Assembly (NCBI GenBank): GCA_946894095.1 | Contig: OX335657.1 | Coordinates: 16,430,001-16,494,000 of the forward strand | DNA length: 64,000 bases | Reading direction: 5' to 3' | Origin: Incurvaria masculella | Taxonomy: Eukaryota; Arthropoda; Insecta; Lepidoptera; Incurvariidae | Shown: positions 21,705-26,950 of the stretch, one piece after another | How the letters are laid out: the number at the start of each line of letters is the position of its first letter | Position numbering within the stretch: the first letter of the stretch is position 1 | Notes under the pieces: model-generated | The model's database searches: none | The model's input: the letters and a program-made list of their open reading frames with translations, nothing else | Told to the model about the DNA's origin: nothing | Program-made: the position numbers and the translations under genes

Positions 21705-24288
21705 CGTGTAACATCTGCAATCAGTCCTCAGACTATAATCAGATTTGTTTTGAGGTATAAGGTCGTGAAGAGTGTGCCCCCCACTGGGAGCAGCTACTCT
21801 CTATAGTTGTGAAGCTACTGCCGATTTTGTAGCTCCAGGATGTTGTGTCGTTTGAGCCTTTTGGGGTAGCCTTGGTGCGTCAGCTGAGCTGCCAGGACGT
21901 TGGGGTGATTATTCAGTCTTTTCTGATATGTGCTTGCAGTTGACCGAATTTCCTCTTTAACAGTCTTAATTTGCAAATGTTCGTGGATCTCACTGTTGGT
22001 GACAAACCACGGAACATTTGCTATGGATCGAAGGATTATGTTTTGCAGTCGTTGCAGCATAGCAATGTTGGAGTTACTGGCGCTTCCCCAAAGTTGTACA
22101 CCGTACATCCACGCGGGTTTTAAAATACTTTGGTATATGAGCAGCTTGTTGTCTGTCGACAGTTTACTGTTTCGTCCAAGCAGCCAGTGTAGGGTTCTGT
22201 AGCGTATATTCAGTTCTTCTCTCTTAGCCTTGATGTGAGCTTTCCATGTTAGTCGACGGTCGAGGTGTAGGCCTAGGTACTTCACACTGTCGCTGTGGGG
22301 TAGCAAAGTATTTTCAAGGCATACTGGTGGACAGTTTCCTTTTCTGAGAGAAAACGTAACATGGACTGATTTGGTGGCACTAGCTTTTATTTTCCATGTT
22401 TGTAACCACTTTGTTATTTCGTCCAGTCCGTTTTGCAGTGTTTTTGAAGCAATTTTGGGATCTTTGTTGCTGGCAAGTATGGCTGTGTCATCAGCGAATG
22501 TTGCAGTAGTGACGTCTGGCATTACTGGGAGATCTGCAGTGTAGATCGTGTACAGTATTGGTCCTAGAACCGATCCCTGGGGTACTCCTGCCTTGATTTC
22601 GTGGAATGGAGATGTTGCTCCTGATTCCTTAACTTGGAACAGTCTCCCTGTGAGGTAGGATTGGAATATTTGAAAGTAACTGTGCGGTAGGTTTTGCTTA
22701 ATTTTGCAGAGAAGTCCTTTGTGCCATACTTTATCAAAGGCCTGTTGAATATCAAGGAAGACTGAGGAACAGTATTCCTTTTGTTCCAGCGTTTTTCTTA
22801 TCGTGTTACACACCCTGTGGACCTGTTCGACTGTTGAGTGGTTTTGCCTGAACCCAAACTGGTGGCTAGGAATAGTCTTATTCGCAGTCAAGACGGGCAG
22901 GATTCGGTGCAAAAGGGTTTTTTCGAACAACTTTGATAGAATTGGTAACAAGCTGATTGGTCTATAGGATGTTACAATGTTTGCGGGTTTTCCAGTTTTA
23001 TGTATCATGATGATCTGAGATACTTTCCACAAGTCGGGAAAGTGTTGCACCCTTAGGATACCATTAAACAGACTCGTTAGATAGACAACTGCTTTTTTAG
23101 GAAGTTCTTTCAATACCTCCTTAGTAATAAGATCAAAGCCTGGCGCTTTTTTGTCCTTGAGTTCCCTAATTAGCTTCTTGACCTCTTGTGGCGTGACTGG
23201 TTTTGGTGGTAGACACAACTGGTAATCTTGGTTTAAAATAGTGTCAACCATTCTTTCAGGTTCTACTACGAGAAGTTGAATAAATAAATTTAAATAAAAT
23301 GAAAATCAACATCTGTGATACACATCAGTGAGGATGGACTTTTTTTTATAATAAACGGTCACATGAAAAAATCTTCTGAAGATGAGAACATGGCTACAAA
23401 ATGCAATATGCGGCGCCACTATGGTGAAGCTGCCACATTTGCAGTGCAGTGAAGTGTGATGTCATGACGTTCCGGTGTGTGGCCTGCCTAACAGACACTT
23501 GAAAGAGGAAGGCTGTGGGACTGTTGGCTGTGAGTTGCTGAGATATTGATTTTTTTTTTTTATTAAGTTGAACAGAATAATTTCTTCGTGGTTGTATTTT
23601 ACAATAAAAATCCTATTTTGTTGTGGAGTATGTCCTGACTCTTGAAGGCCATTGTCCCGTTTACACATTAATCTGTCACTAATAATATCAGCAATTGCCA
23701 TTGTCTTTGATGGTGATTATTGGTGTTTCGAATGTGCAGAGGCCGGTGGCGGAGGGTGCGGCGGGGTGCGCGGAGGTCTCTCCCGTCCCTACATCCCGGC
23801 CGAGCCGCGCCATCTGCGCCTGGGGCACGCCGTCAAGATTATCACCCCTAACGGCCGCATCGCAATCGGCACTGTCAGGTGAGTCGATGTGGAGAGTGCA
23901 GTGGCAGGGGCGTGGGGACGCCGCAGGGCGCGTGCCTGCCGCACAACAACGGCACGCTCGCCGGCCGCTGCTACTTCCGCGCTCCGCCCGGCCATTCCGC
24001 CATCTTTGTGCCCTTCAGCAAGTTCGTCATGGCGTGGGCCAACGGAGCCGTCCCCACACCAAGCGTTGAGTCCTCTCCACTGCTAATGTTAAGAGTTGCG
24101 TGCGCAGGTACGTAGGCGTCGCCGGCGGCACGGGCGAGGTGCACGTGGGCGCGGTGCTGACGACGCACGGCGCGTGCCTGCCGCACAACGACGGCACGCT
24201 CGCCGGCCGCCGCTACTTCCGCGCGCCGCCCGGCCACACCGCCATCTTTGTGCCCTTCAGCAAGGTCGTCATGGCGTGGGCCAACTGA
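4809..24288 (+). CDS. CAP-Gly domain protein, 12 exons, 942 residues (gene-level entry)
   Basis: Joined exons: 4809-5753, 6957-7126, 9319-9505, 11033-11276, 12095-12356, 13052-13211, 14502-14634, 16770-16908, 17368-17471, 20042-20206, 23740-23878, 24108-24288. All boundaries are GT/AG with matching phases, and the sum (2,829 nt) is one open frame. The start is the first in-frame ATG after an in-frame TGA at 4731 and has a good context (GAGATGG). Residues about 18-75 are a predicted coiled coil, the middle is acidic, Ser-rich and probably disordered, and residues about 862-938 form a C-terminal CAP-Gly domain (GHAVKIITPNGRIAIGTVRY, then YFR and IFVP). CAP-Gly domains bind tubulin or EB protein tails, so a cytoskeletal role is inferred. 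I do not recognise the ortholog. No poly(A) site was found. Confidence 0.85.
6041..6127. repeat. Short hairpin MITE in intron 1
   Basis: The arms AATTTGAGTTTCAGCGAC and GTCGCTGAAACTCAAATT are perfect inverted repeats separated by about 50 bp. No coding capacity. Confidence 0.7.
6555..6775 (+). pseudogene. RTE-type LINE reverse transcriptase C-terminal fragment
   Basis: Encodes VVDIGHW and VAKLKWQWAGHVSRRE, then, in a shifted frame, GRREYWRKIGEAYVQLWTQT-like sequence. This is the conserved C-terminal tail of RTE-clade LINE proteins. The frame is broken mid-way, and the fragment ends at a (CTGA)n tract. Better copies lie at 18555-18826 and 25015-25190, both on the minus strand. Confidence 0.7.
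6957..7126 (+). CDS. CAP-Gly gene exon 2 (residues 316-372)
   Basis: Acceptor TTGTCGCAG|GGCAAG, donor GTGAG|GTGAAG in phase 2. Encodes GKMAVPHGGVGGG, then an acidic stretch ending TLNLDVDGLSV. GC-rich with no recognised domain. Confidence 0.8.
7410..8761. mobile_element. Long foldback element with internal 123-bp repeats, in intron 2
   Basis: Left arm 7410-7846 and right arm 8324-8761 are inverted repeats of about 438 bp that appear close to 99% identical. Both begin AAAGAACCCC. The loop (7847-8323) is a tandem array of about 123-bp units with a 246-bp higher-order period (CTAACTGTCAAACAGCAT at 7847 and 8093). Every unit carries a TGACAG(C/T)TGTCA palindrome. No transposase is encoded. The element lies in the sense strand of the CAP-Gly pre-mRNA, so the unspliced transcript could fold into a 438-bp duplex. 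Confidence 0.85.
8762..9318. other. Rest of intron 2, no feature seen
   Basis: A few short open frames occur on both strands with no family resemblance and no flanking splice sites. AT-rich and unremarkable. Confidence 0.4.
9319..9505 (+). CDS. CAP-Gly gene exon 3 (residues 372-434)
   Basis: Acceptor ATGTTGCAG|GTCG, donor CTGCAG|GTTGTT in phase 0. It encodes a very acidic, Gly/Glu-rich low-complexity segment and ends DIELIFTTDESKDMSNLQ. The split codon formed with exon 2 is AGG (Arg). A family B repeat begins only 15 bp after the donor. Confidence 0.8.
9521..9822 (+). repeat. Repeat family B, near full length
   Basis: Runs from TTTAAGGGTTACCCAAAAGG through a (CCGT)n/(CTGT)n tract, CACAGGGCTGTATCTCATGA, and a poly-AT centre to GACTCGCACTTGGCCGGTTTT. 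It has no coding frame. The family is dispersed in both orientations through the window, like a SINE or short non-autonomous element. Confidence 0.75.
9836..10135 (-). repeat. SINE tail (family S1), reverse, interrupted by a small hairpin insert
   Basis: The 3' body of the S1 SINE reads in reverse (ATTAGCCCAATACACC, GGCCATGCCAGGACCTTCCC, AACACGGACAATTTT). Between its TGACATGAATGTCTAATA end and CCACACAACTACTG, an insert of about 120 bp (9856-9979) begins GGCCCCGGCGCGAG and ends CTCGCCGGGGGC, with CTTCCAACCGCCA answered by TGGCGCTTGGAAGG. It is therefore a nested foldback. Confidence 0.65.
10158..10540. other. Intron 3 sequence, no clear feature
   Basis: Mostly unique-looking sequence. A CGTGCGAAGCCCGG segment near 10266 recalls Helitron termini, but no CTAGT end follows. 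No exon is supported. Confidence 0.35.
10545..10870 (-). repeat. tRNA-headed SINE (family S2)
   Basis: On the minus strand, GGTGGCGAAATTGGTAGACG serves as an A box and GGTTCGGGTCC as a B box, about 45 bp apart, followed by GTAAAGTAGTTCTTTTTACT and CCTTGCTTCACGGTCG. The spacing and motifs fit a Pol III promoter derived from tRNA. Further copies are near 17520, 47806, 57470 and 62880. Confidence 0.65.
11033..11276 (+). CDS. CAP-Gly gene exon 4 (residues 435-516)
   Basis: Acceptor CACTCCAG|GAAG, donor ACTG|GTGAGA in phase 1. Encodes EDLVSIRESEPWVPSSPT, then a hydrophilic segment with TPILIKFQTLDPDLQSE. No domain is recognised. The join with exon 3 (NLQ|EDLVSIRE) reads smoothly. Confidence 0.8.
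11545..12050 (-). repeat. Interspersed repeat family D, reverse copy with nested MITE
   Basis: Reverse copy of the repeat at 31375-32005 and 52680-53405, with CAGTCCCCACAAACAGCACC, GCCATCACCTCTCTCGACCA and the CTCCAGTGGCAAC end. A family A MITE (11556-11716) interrupts it. Confidence 0.7.
11556..11716 (-). repeat. 160-bp MITE (family A) nested in family D
   Basis: Runs AGGGCCGAGTGCACGAAAGG to CGTGCAACCGGGGCTTA. It sits at the same site of family D, and in the same relative orientation, as the MITE at 53095-53255, while the family D copy at 31.4 kb lacks it. Confidence 0.8.
12095..12356 (+). CDS. CAP-Gly gene exon 5 (residues 516-603)
   Basis: Acceptor CACATTTCAG|GCCG, donor TACAG|GTGAGT in phase 2. 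Encodes a Ser-rich region including MDSLSCERGISFDTKSSSFE and ending CPNPFQY. Several SxxE and RRxS-type sites suggest phosphorylation; this is inference only. Confidence 0.8.
12657..13015 (+). repeat. Compound repeat debris in intron 5
   Basis: 12657-12905 starts TTATGTTAAGCGTAGAATAT and is related to 62655-62880. 12905-13015 is the 3' end of family D (GGCTAATGATAAAATATCAC, then GTGGATGATGAATAAACAT). No intact coding frame is present. Confidence 0.55.
13052..13211 (+). CDS. CAP-Gly gene exon 6 (residues 603-656)
   Basis: Acceptor GCATGGGCAG|GCCG, donor AACAAG|GTGGGC in phase 0. Encodes a basic Arg/Ala-rich stretch, then SGAQTDVSALPPRWSSDGYL. The upstream intron holds repeat debris to within about 35 bp of the acceptor. 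Confidence 0.75.
13212..13980. other. Start of intron 6, no feature seen
   Basis: Several short frames but no exon-like GC rise, domain or repeat core that I can name. Confidence 0.4.
13981..14385 (+). repeat. tRNA-headed SINE (family S1), full length
   Basis: The head has an A box (TAGCCCAGTGG) and a B box (GGTTCAATTCC), spaced as in a tRNA. The body runs ACTGTAGGTCCCCTTCCCC, GGGTTGGTACCATC, GTCTGTGTTTTCCA and GGTCCTGGCATGGCACC, and ends CATCCATGTCAGG. The same body follows a 5S rRNA-like head at 24358 and 51574. Confidence 0.8.
14502..14634 (+). CDS. CAP-Gly gene exon 7 (residues 657-701)
   Basis: Acceptor CTTGAGCAG|CGTCC, donor ACATCG|GTGAGC in phase 1. Encodes a Pro/Arg/Ala-rich linker ending in EARRVLLSDIG. 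The basic Pro-rich composition is like the microtubule-binding flanks of CAP-Gly proteins, but this is weak evidence. Confidence 0.75.
14635..15498. other. Intron 7 sequence, possible retrotransposon 3' end
   Basis: A short frame from about 14700 encodes KPAVLAGLMKGTSRHRRIVG and stops at 14851. It is followed by AT-rich sequence and an A-rich end, AAAATAAATAAATAAACC, near 15210. This looks like the 3' end of a retroelement but could not be assigned. Confidence 0.35.
15499..16405. mobile_element. Palindromic TTAA-ended MITE carrying a second TTAA MITE in its left arm
   Basis: The outer ends are TTAAGGATGTTCTGACCCAT (15499) and TCGGAACAGCCTTAA (end 16405). The inner arms match (TTGCAGCGAAAAC near 16142 and inverted near 16293; ATTAAATATAG against CTATATTAAA). 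The right arm has an intact TTAA site at 16342-16345 that corresponds exactly to the occupied TTAA at 15560-16100 in the left arm. Confidence 0.75.
15560..16100. mobile_element. piggyBac-type MITE (TTAA duplication), 541 bp
   Basis: Ends TTAAGGTGGCCCAGCCCG and CGGGTTGGGCCACCTTAA are inverted repeats with TTAA duplicated at both sides. Non-coding. A second copy in opposite orientation is at 39610-40100. Confidence 0.85.
16770..16908 (+). CDS. CAP-Gly gene exon 8 (residues 701-747)
   Basis: Acceptor GGCCGCAG|GTTTC, donor AGCCG|GTGAGT in phase 2. Encodes FTSMVPELSRSADPVWAEG, a CGAC cysteine pair, and a Ser/Pro-rich end. No domain is recognised. Confidence 0.8.
17021..17163. repeat. Near-perfect hairpin element in intron 8
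   Basis: Arms of about 59 bp (GTTTTGAAAACTTACGG outward, GACATGTTTCGCC inward, and its mirror GGCGAAACATGTC) flank a loop of about 25 bp. The flank GTACAGCGACGGTGTAAATC is shared with a deletion derivative at 19866-19970. Confidence 0.8.
17368..17471 (+). CDS. CAP-Gly gene exon 9 (residues 747-782)
   Basis: Acceptor TACATGCAG|ATACC, donor CCGAGAG|GTATTC in phase 1. Encodes YLTRSVARSPRRSSDRGYDF and a short tail ATPR. The RSPRRSS cluster is basic and Ser-rich, typical of phosphoregulated microtubule-binding linkers. Confidence 0.8.
17472..18100. other. Start of intron 9: S2 SINE relic and unassigned sequence
   Basis: 17520-17690 is a reverse, truncated S2 SINE (GTGAAGCAAGGACACATTAA, CTGGATCCGAACCAGC). 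17785-17800 holds a scrap of S1 tail (GGGGCCATGCCAGGA). The rest is unassigned. Confidence 0.5.
18100..18440 (+). repeat. Degenerate minisatellite, unit about 17 bp (GGATTACTGAGCGTTC-like)
   Basis: Many imperfect repeats of GTTCGGATTACTGA with variants GGTTTCGGATAACTGA and GGATTTCTGAGCG. The same array resumes at 19715-19870, so 1.25 kb of inserted sequence splits it. Confidence 0.75.
18555..18826 (-). pseudogene. RTE-type LINE reverse transcriptase C-terminal fragment
   Basis: Encodes KLKWQWAGHVSRRDDDRWSN, GRPPARWDDDIKCFGG and GRQDWRKIGEAYVQQWTQTR followed by a stop. This is the conserved end of RTE-clade LINE proteins, open for about 80 codons. The upstream parts of the protein are absent, so it is a 5'-truncated copy. 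Confidence 0.8.
18843..18874. repeat. (TA)n microsatellite
   Basis: About 16 TA units immediately upstream of the Helitron-like insert. Confidence 0.9.
19132..19428 (+). promoter_or_regulatory. Heat-shock-type promoter, copy 1 (HSE array, TATA, initiator)
   Basis: GAAtgTTCtaGAAagTTC at 19132-19149 is a perfect four-pentamer heat-shock element. Further HSE-like sites lie at 19240-19257, 19265-19287 and 19348-19365. TATATAA at 19394 is 31 bp before the A of an arthropod initiator TCAGTT (19423-19428). The following leader (GAGAGAAGGTTAATCGGAG, AAGTGCAAAAGAACCAACT) is A-rich, like insect hsp70 leaders. No heat-shock coding frame follows. Confidence 0.7.
19530..19625 (+). promoter_or_regulatory. 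Heat-shock-type promoter, copy 2 (tandem duplicate)
   Basis: Repeats the proximal HSE, TATATAA (19576) and TCAGTT initiator (19605-19610) at a 182-bp offset with almost no change for about 95 bp. It then diverges (ACTTTTTATTCAGG). Confidence 0.7.
19715..19870 (+). repeat. Second half of the 17-bp minisatellite
   Basis: Continues the GAGAGTTCGGATTACTGATC-type repeats of 18100-18440 after the inserted block. Confidence 0.65.
19866..19975. repeat. Deletion derivative of the 17.0-kb hairpin element
   Basis: Left arm TTACGGTTTTCCGGTGTGCA to GCTTGGC joins straight to AAGCACCGTAAG, so most of the right arm and the loop are lost. The flank GTACAGCGACGGTGTAAATC is the same as at 17163. Confidence 0.7.
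20042..20206 (+). CDS. CAP-Gly gene exon 10 (residues 782-837)
   Basis: Acceptor CCGGTGCAG|AGCTG, donor AGCGAAG|GTACTA in phase 1. Encodes ELRGAWRSSLPDVRGGGSG, then a likely amphipathic helix TDTDDLLDEADAFLRRSIDN. The exon has no Met codon, which matters for any transcript starting at the heat-shock-like promoters 0.4-0.6 kb upstream. Confidence 0.8.
20306..20705 (+). repeat. tRNA-headed SINE (family S1)
   Basis: A box TAGCCTAGTGG, B box GGATTCAATTCC (one change from consensus), then the S1 body to CATCCATGTCAGG and an A-rich end (CGCATAAAAAAAATT). It lies 100 bp after exon 10. Confidence 0.8.
20706..21239. other. Intron 10 sequence, no clear feature
   Basis: Open frames of 88 and 110 codons on opposite strands overlap here. 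Neither resembles a known family or has exon-like splice sites. Confidence 0.35.
21240..21478 (-). pseudogene. 3' end of a second LINE (RT C-terminal tail)
   Basis: On the minus strand it encodes KKKPYEERLKVLKLTTLEQR and RGDLIETYKILNDYYDC, a typical C-terminal tail of jockey/CR1-like LINEs. Its 3' end resumes beyond the later insertions as TTGAATAAATAAAT (23276-23290). A sister 3' end without insertions is at 56213-56360. Confidence 0.65.
21479..21652. mobile_element. 174-bp MITE nested in the LINE 3' end
   Basis: Perfect terminal inverted repeats of 20 bp, TAAGGCTGAGATAAATAGTC and GACTATTTATCTCAGCCTTA. The related LINE tail at 56.2 kb has GACATGACTTAGTGTAG in place of the MITE and so shows the empty site. 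Confidence 0.85.
21676..23264 (-). mobile_element. 5'-truncated jockey-type non-LTR retrotransposon with intact target duplication
   Basis: A poly(A) tail (poly-T on the plus strand, about 21676-21704) marks the 3' end. The 13-bp target site ACTACGAGAAGTT flanks it at 21663-21675 and 23265-23277. It is about 1.59 kb long and holds only the second half of the reverse transcriptase protein. The exact duplication and open frame indicate a fairly recent insertion. It lies antisense in intron 10 of the CAP-Gly gene. Confidence 0.9.
21815..23251 (-). pseudogene. Jockey-type reverse transcriptase, N-terminally truncated, 478 codons open
   Basis: Reverse transcriptase motifs occur in order: KAPGFDLITKEVLK, SYRPISLLPILSKLFEK, HQFGFRQNHST, VFLDIQQAFDKVWH, AGVPQGSVLGPILY, the catalytic FADDTAIL near residue 235, and VKYLGLHLDRRLTW. 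The C-terminal tail includes LIYQSILKPAWMYGVQLWG and IANVPWF. Jockey-clade proteins also carry an upstream endonuclease, which is absent here, as is a natural start. With the truncation it is unlikely to be mobile by itself, though no internal stop was seen. Confidence 0.9.
23278..23739. other. End of intron 10
   Basis: Begins with the AATAAATAAATTTAAATAAA tail of the older LINE, then unassigned sequence up to the exon 11 acceptor. Confidence 0.5.
23740..23878 (+). CDS. CAP-Gly gene exon 11, first part of CAP-Gly domain (residues 837-883)
   Basis: Acceptor AATGTGCAG|AGGCC, donor GTCAG|GTGAGT in phase 2. Encodes a Gly-rich lead, RPYIPAEPRHLRLGH and VKIITPNGRIAIGTV. The last part is the first two beta strands of a CAP-Gly domain. 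The intron before it carries a complete jockey insertion. Confidence 0.85.
23919..24073 (+). pseudogene. Partial tandem duplicate of the terminal CAP-Gly exon
   Basis: Positions 23927-24073 match 24169-24315 at a constant 242-bp offset with no visible indel, covering the second half of the CAP-Gly exon and 27 bp past the real stop. The copy reads LPHNNGTLAGRCYFRAPPGH, so Asp of the NDG motif is Asn, Arg is Cys, and the stop TGA is GGA. It starts only about 50 bp after the exon 11 donor, too close for a normal intron. It is best read as a decaying duplicated exon sitting inside intron 11. Confidence 0.75.
24108..24288 (+). CDS. CAP-Gly gene exon 12, end of CAP-Gly domain and stop (residues 883-942)
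   Basis: Acceptor GCGTGCGCAG|GTACG; TGA stop at 24286-24288. Encodes YVGVAGGTGEVHVGAVL, LPHNDGTLAGRRYFR and AIFVPFSKVVMAWAN. The usual GKNDG tail-binding motif appears as PHNDG (residues 908-912), so Asn-Asp-Gly is kept but Gly and Lys are replaced. The domain lies at the very C-terminus. Confidence 0.85.
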
Positions 24289-24357
24289 GCCTTCCCCACA
24301 CCGACCGTTGAGTTCTTTTTGAAACCTTTTCTTACCCTTCGGAAACTGTTTTTTTTC

Positions 24358-24742
24358 AGCCTCAGTGGCCCAGTGGCGCAACACTTCGGCGATCGCTCTC
24401 CGAAGTTAAGCAACGCTGGGTCCGGTCTGGTCTTGGATGGGTGACCATTAGACCGTTGAGAGAGGCTGGCCGTGGTTCGGATTCCACGTTAAACTGTAGG
24501 TCCCCCCTTCCTTACTTACTAGGTGGTAGGGTTAATCCCGCCCGGGTTGGTACCATCGCATTGGATGAACGATGGTCGAAGCGGCAATGAAAATTGTCCG
24601 TGTTTTCCATCCAGTTCAATGTAGCCGTGCAATATAAGGAAGGTCCTGGCATGGCACCTAGTTCCCATGTGGTGTGTTGGGCTAATACCATGACAGAAGG
24701 TGTGGTATTAGCCATCCATGTCCAGTCACATAAAAAAAAAAA
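24358..24742 (+). repeat. 5S rRNA-headed SINE with the S1 body
   Basis: The head CGATCGCTCTCCGAAGTTAA, GCAACGCTGGG and CTTGGATGGGTGACC matches the internal promoter region (A box and C box) of 5S rRNA. After TGGCCGTGGTTCGGATTCCA the sequence is the same body as the tRNA-headed S1 SINE, ending CCATGTCCAGTCACATAAAA. It starts 70 bp after the CAP-Gly stop, so it may lie in the 3' UTR. Confidence 0.85.
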
Positions 24743-25014
24743 CTGAACCTAACCATCCCTAAATTAGATGTAGAAACCTGGATTAAGGTAAATGGACAGT
24801 AAAGGGAGGCAGTCCTTGCTTTTCGACTCCTCCGAGCACTCTCTGTGATACAAGCTAACAAAAACGCGCAGGCAGCTGACACTCCTGCGTAGCAGCCATC
24901 GAGCTAGCAACAACGGGAGGGGCGATCAAAACTCATCCGTATTGCGGCAGGGTTGCCACGTTTAAGTGATTAGGGAGCGTTCGTAAACCACGTGACGTAT
25001 TTTAGACCTTGTGA

Positions 25015-25930
25015 CCACCTGGCGGATGGTCTTCCCACACTCCGTTTTCCTGTCCACGGCCGCCAGTGCAGGACACGGTTAGTCCAACGGTCGTCGTCTC
25101 TTCGGCTGACGTGACCAGCCCACTGCCATTTGAGCTTAGCCGGTGTCCAATATTGACTACTTTGGTACCTCCGCGGATTGCCTCGTTATGAAAATGAAAT
25201 GAAATGAAATGAAATGAAATGAAATGAAAATATTCTTTCTTTATTGCTTACAACTATTACATAGTATGCAAAGGCGAGCTTATTGCCAAAGGCAATCTCT
25301 AACAGCTAACCTTAATATTAGAAAATATATTAAGAGGTAGCAAGAAACAATAAATTACTTAAAACTAAGCACCATAATCACACTTAGAAAAACATTAGAT
25401 AACTTAAAACTATATAAACAGAAAATATTTGATTGATTTAATTGTTATAACATGTCAAGTACCAGGATTTTAATTTTACCTTAAAAATAGACAAGGAAGC
25501 ACTTTCCCTAATAGTAAGAGGCAATTGATTCCACAATCGTGCTGAGTGAACTGTAAAAGAACCCGAATAAGCAGTGGAAGAATGTGACGGAATAAGGAGC
25601 AGGAGATTATGCATCATATCGCGTAGAGATGTTCCCAGCATGGCTCGCACCATTGCTTGCTGGGCAACTTTCAACCTTTTGACAACGGCGTCCCTCAGAG
25701 TCCACTTTTCACACCCGTACGTCATAACCGGGAAGACGGTCATATATTCGGGTCTTTAAGTTTTGCAGTTGAATCCGTAAATCAACCTCCGTAGTCAGTC
25801 CTTTTCTACCGAGCCAAGAAATTTGACCGAGATACTCTTCAACCTGTTCGATCACTTCTCCGTCGATAACGGTTTGTCCTCCCGTCATACCCACGTTCGC
25901 CATGACCTTGCTTTTGTCCCGGTTCATCTT
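25015..25930 (-). pseudogene. RTE-type LINE fragment, interrupted
   Basis: Minus strand, in order: NRDKSKVMANVGMTGGQTVI, VEEYLGQISWLGRKGLTTEV, FPVMTYGCEKWTLRDAVVKR, LKVAQQAMVRAMLGTSLRD (to about 25600). After an insertion it continues with EAIRGGTKVV (near 25180) and the KLKWQWAGH-region codons near 25130. These are consecutive C-terminal motifs of RTE-clade reverse transcriptases. Frameshifts are present. Confidence 0.7.
25191..25594 (-). pseudogene. LINE 3' end inserted in the RTE fragment, (TTTCA)n tail
   Basis: Encodes HSARLWNQLPLTIRESASL and FKVKLKSWYL with a stop at 25438, followed by about 200 bp of 3' UTR and a (TTTCA)n tail (ATGAA repeats at 25187-25226 on the plus strand). The peptide is a typical LINE C-terminal end. 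It breaks the RTE frame just after SLRD. Confidence 0.65.
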
Positions 25931-26165
25931 CAGACCTACCTTTATCGATGCTTTATAAAGGTCTTCTATTCAAAAAGCCTGTTATTTATGATGAATGCGA
26001 ACTATGTATATCCTGCTGTCCTTTGGGCAGGAAGAGTGGTGGTGGGCGGCGCGCGGCGGGAGCGCTCCGCACGGCATGACTAGGCTTCGGTGCATCCATC
26101 ATGTGACTCCGGCCGGCACCCCTTCCCCCCATAAAACCGTCACGTGGTTTATGAACGCTCCCTAA

Positions 26166-26950
26166 TGCACTGATGGTTGTTAGTTCGCTTACTAATTCGG
26201 GACGCGCAACATCGAACGTTCGTTGCACCAAATGGCGTTCTGTGCTGTTCTTGCATTGAAACTCGGGGATGCAGGAGTGAGTGGATTCGTAAGCGAACTG
26301 ACTGGCCGACGCTACCGTCGATAAGTAGCTACACTGCCGCTATACGGATGAGCGTCGGTAGCCACTCCAGTCTTCCTTGCTCGTTGGTAGTAGAGGATGC
26401 TGGTCGCCCTCAGTTCATCTTTATAGCACGGATGATGTTTCTAGTCACGCATTAACTACTAAATTACATGCGTAGGTAACGAAGCTAGTCGACTTATTAG
26501 CAAAGTCTAAGTCATGTTTATAAATACCAGTCATGAATGATAAGCATTTAAGTATGAATTGTAATGTAAATGTATTTATATCAATGTGTGTACATAATCA
26601 AGTACCTATGAAATTTCTATTAACAGTTGATCAAGAAGAAGTGTTCGTAACCTTCCAATGTGTTCGTTTCTTTGTCATGTTACAATAAAAAACAATCCAG
26701 CAGTATATTTTTTTTCGTATTCTCTAAACATCTATAACATCTAACATCAAACATCTATAATAAGGATACCTACTAAATCTATGAAATGTATTTTTACTCT
26801 ATTGATTTGGTTAGGGTTTTAGCCATTTTTGTCTATGCCAGTCCCATAGTAACTTTTTGTCTTTATTGATTGCTGCGCAGCGCTAGACACTTGTTAAATA
26901 AAGTGGTCACAATTTGGAACTGTTCATTCAGTGGTTGGCTTAGTATTCCG
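26166..26950. other. Gene-free stretch
   Basis: No exon or element assigned. TTCGCTTACTAATTCGGGAC and AACGTTCGTTGCACCAAAT near 26190 recur in diverged inverted form near 40250-40360, so part is an unnamed repeat. An AATAAA at about 26680 is the first plausible poly(A) signal outside obvious repeats downstream of the CAP-Gly gene, which is not proof of use. Confidence 0.35.

Larger units (their letters stand above)
24970..26165. mobile_element. Inverted-repeat element split by nested LINEs
   Basis: Ends TTAGGGAGCGTTCGTAAACC and its inverse GGTTTATGAACGCTCCCTAA define a MITE. The interior consists largely of an RTE fragment which itself contains another LINE 3' end. Confidence 0.7.

Noticed and set aside
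24390..24475. 5S rRNA gene
   Set aside because: Only the internal promoter region resembles 5S. The 5' and 3' ends are missing and it continues into a SINE body.
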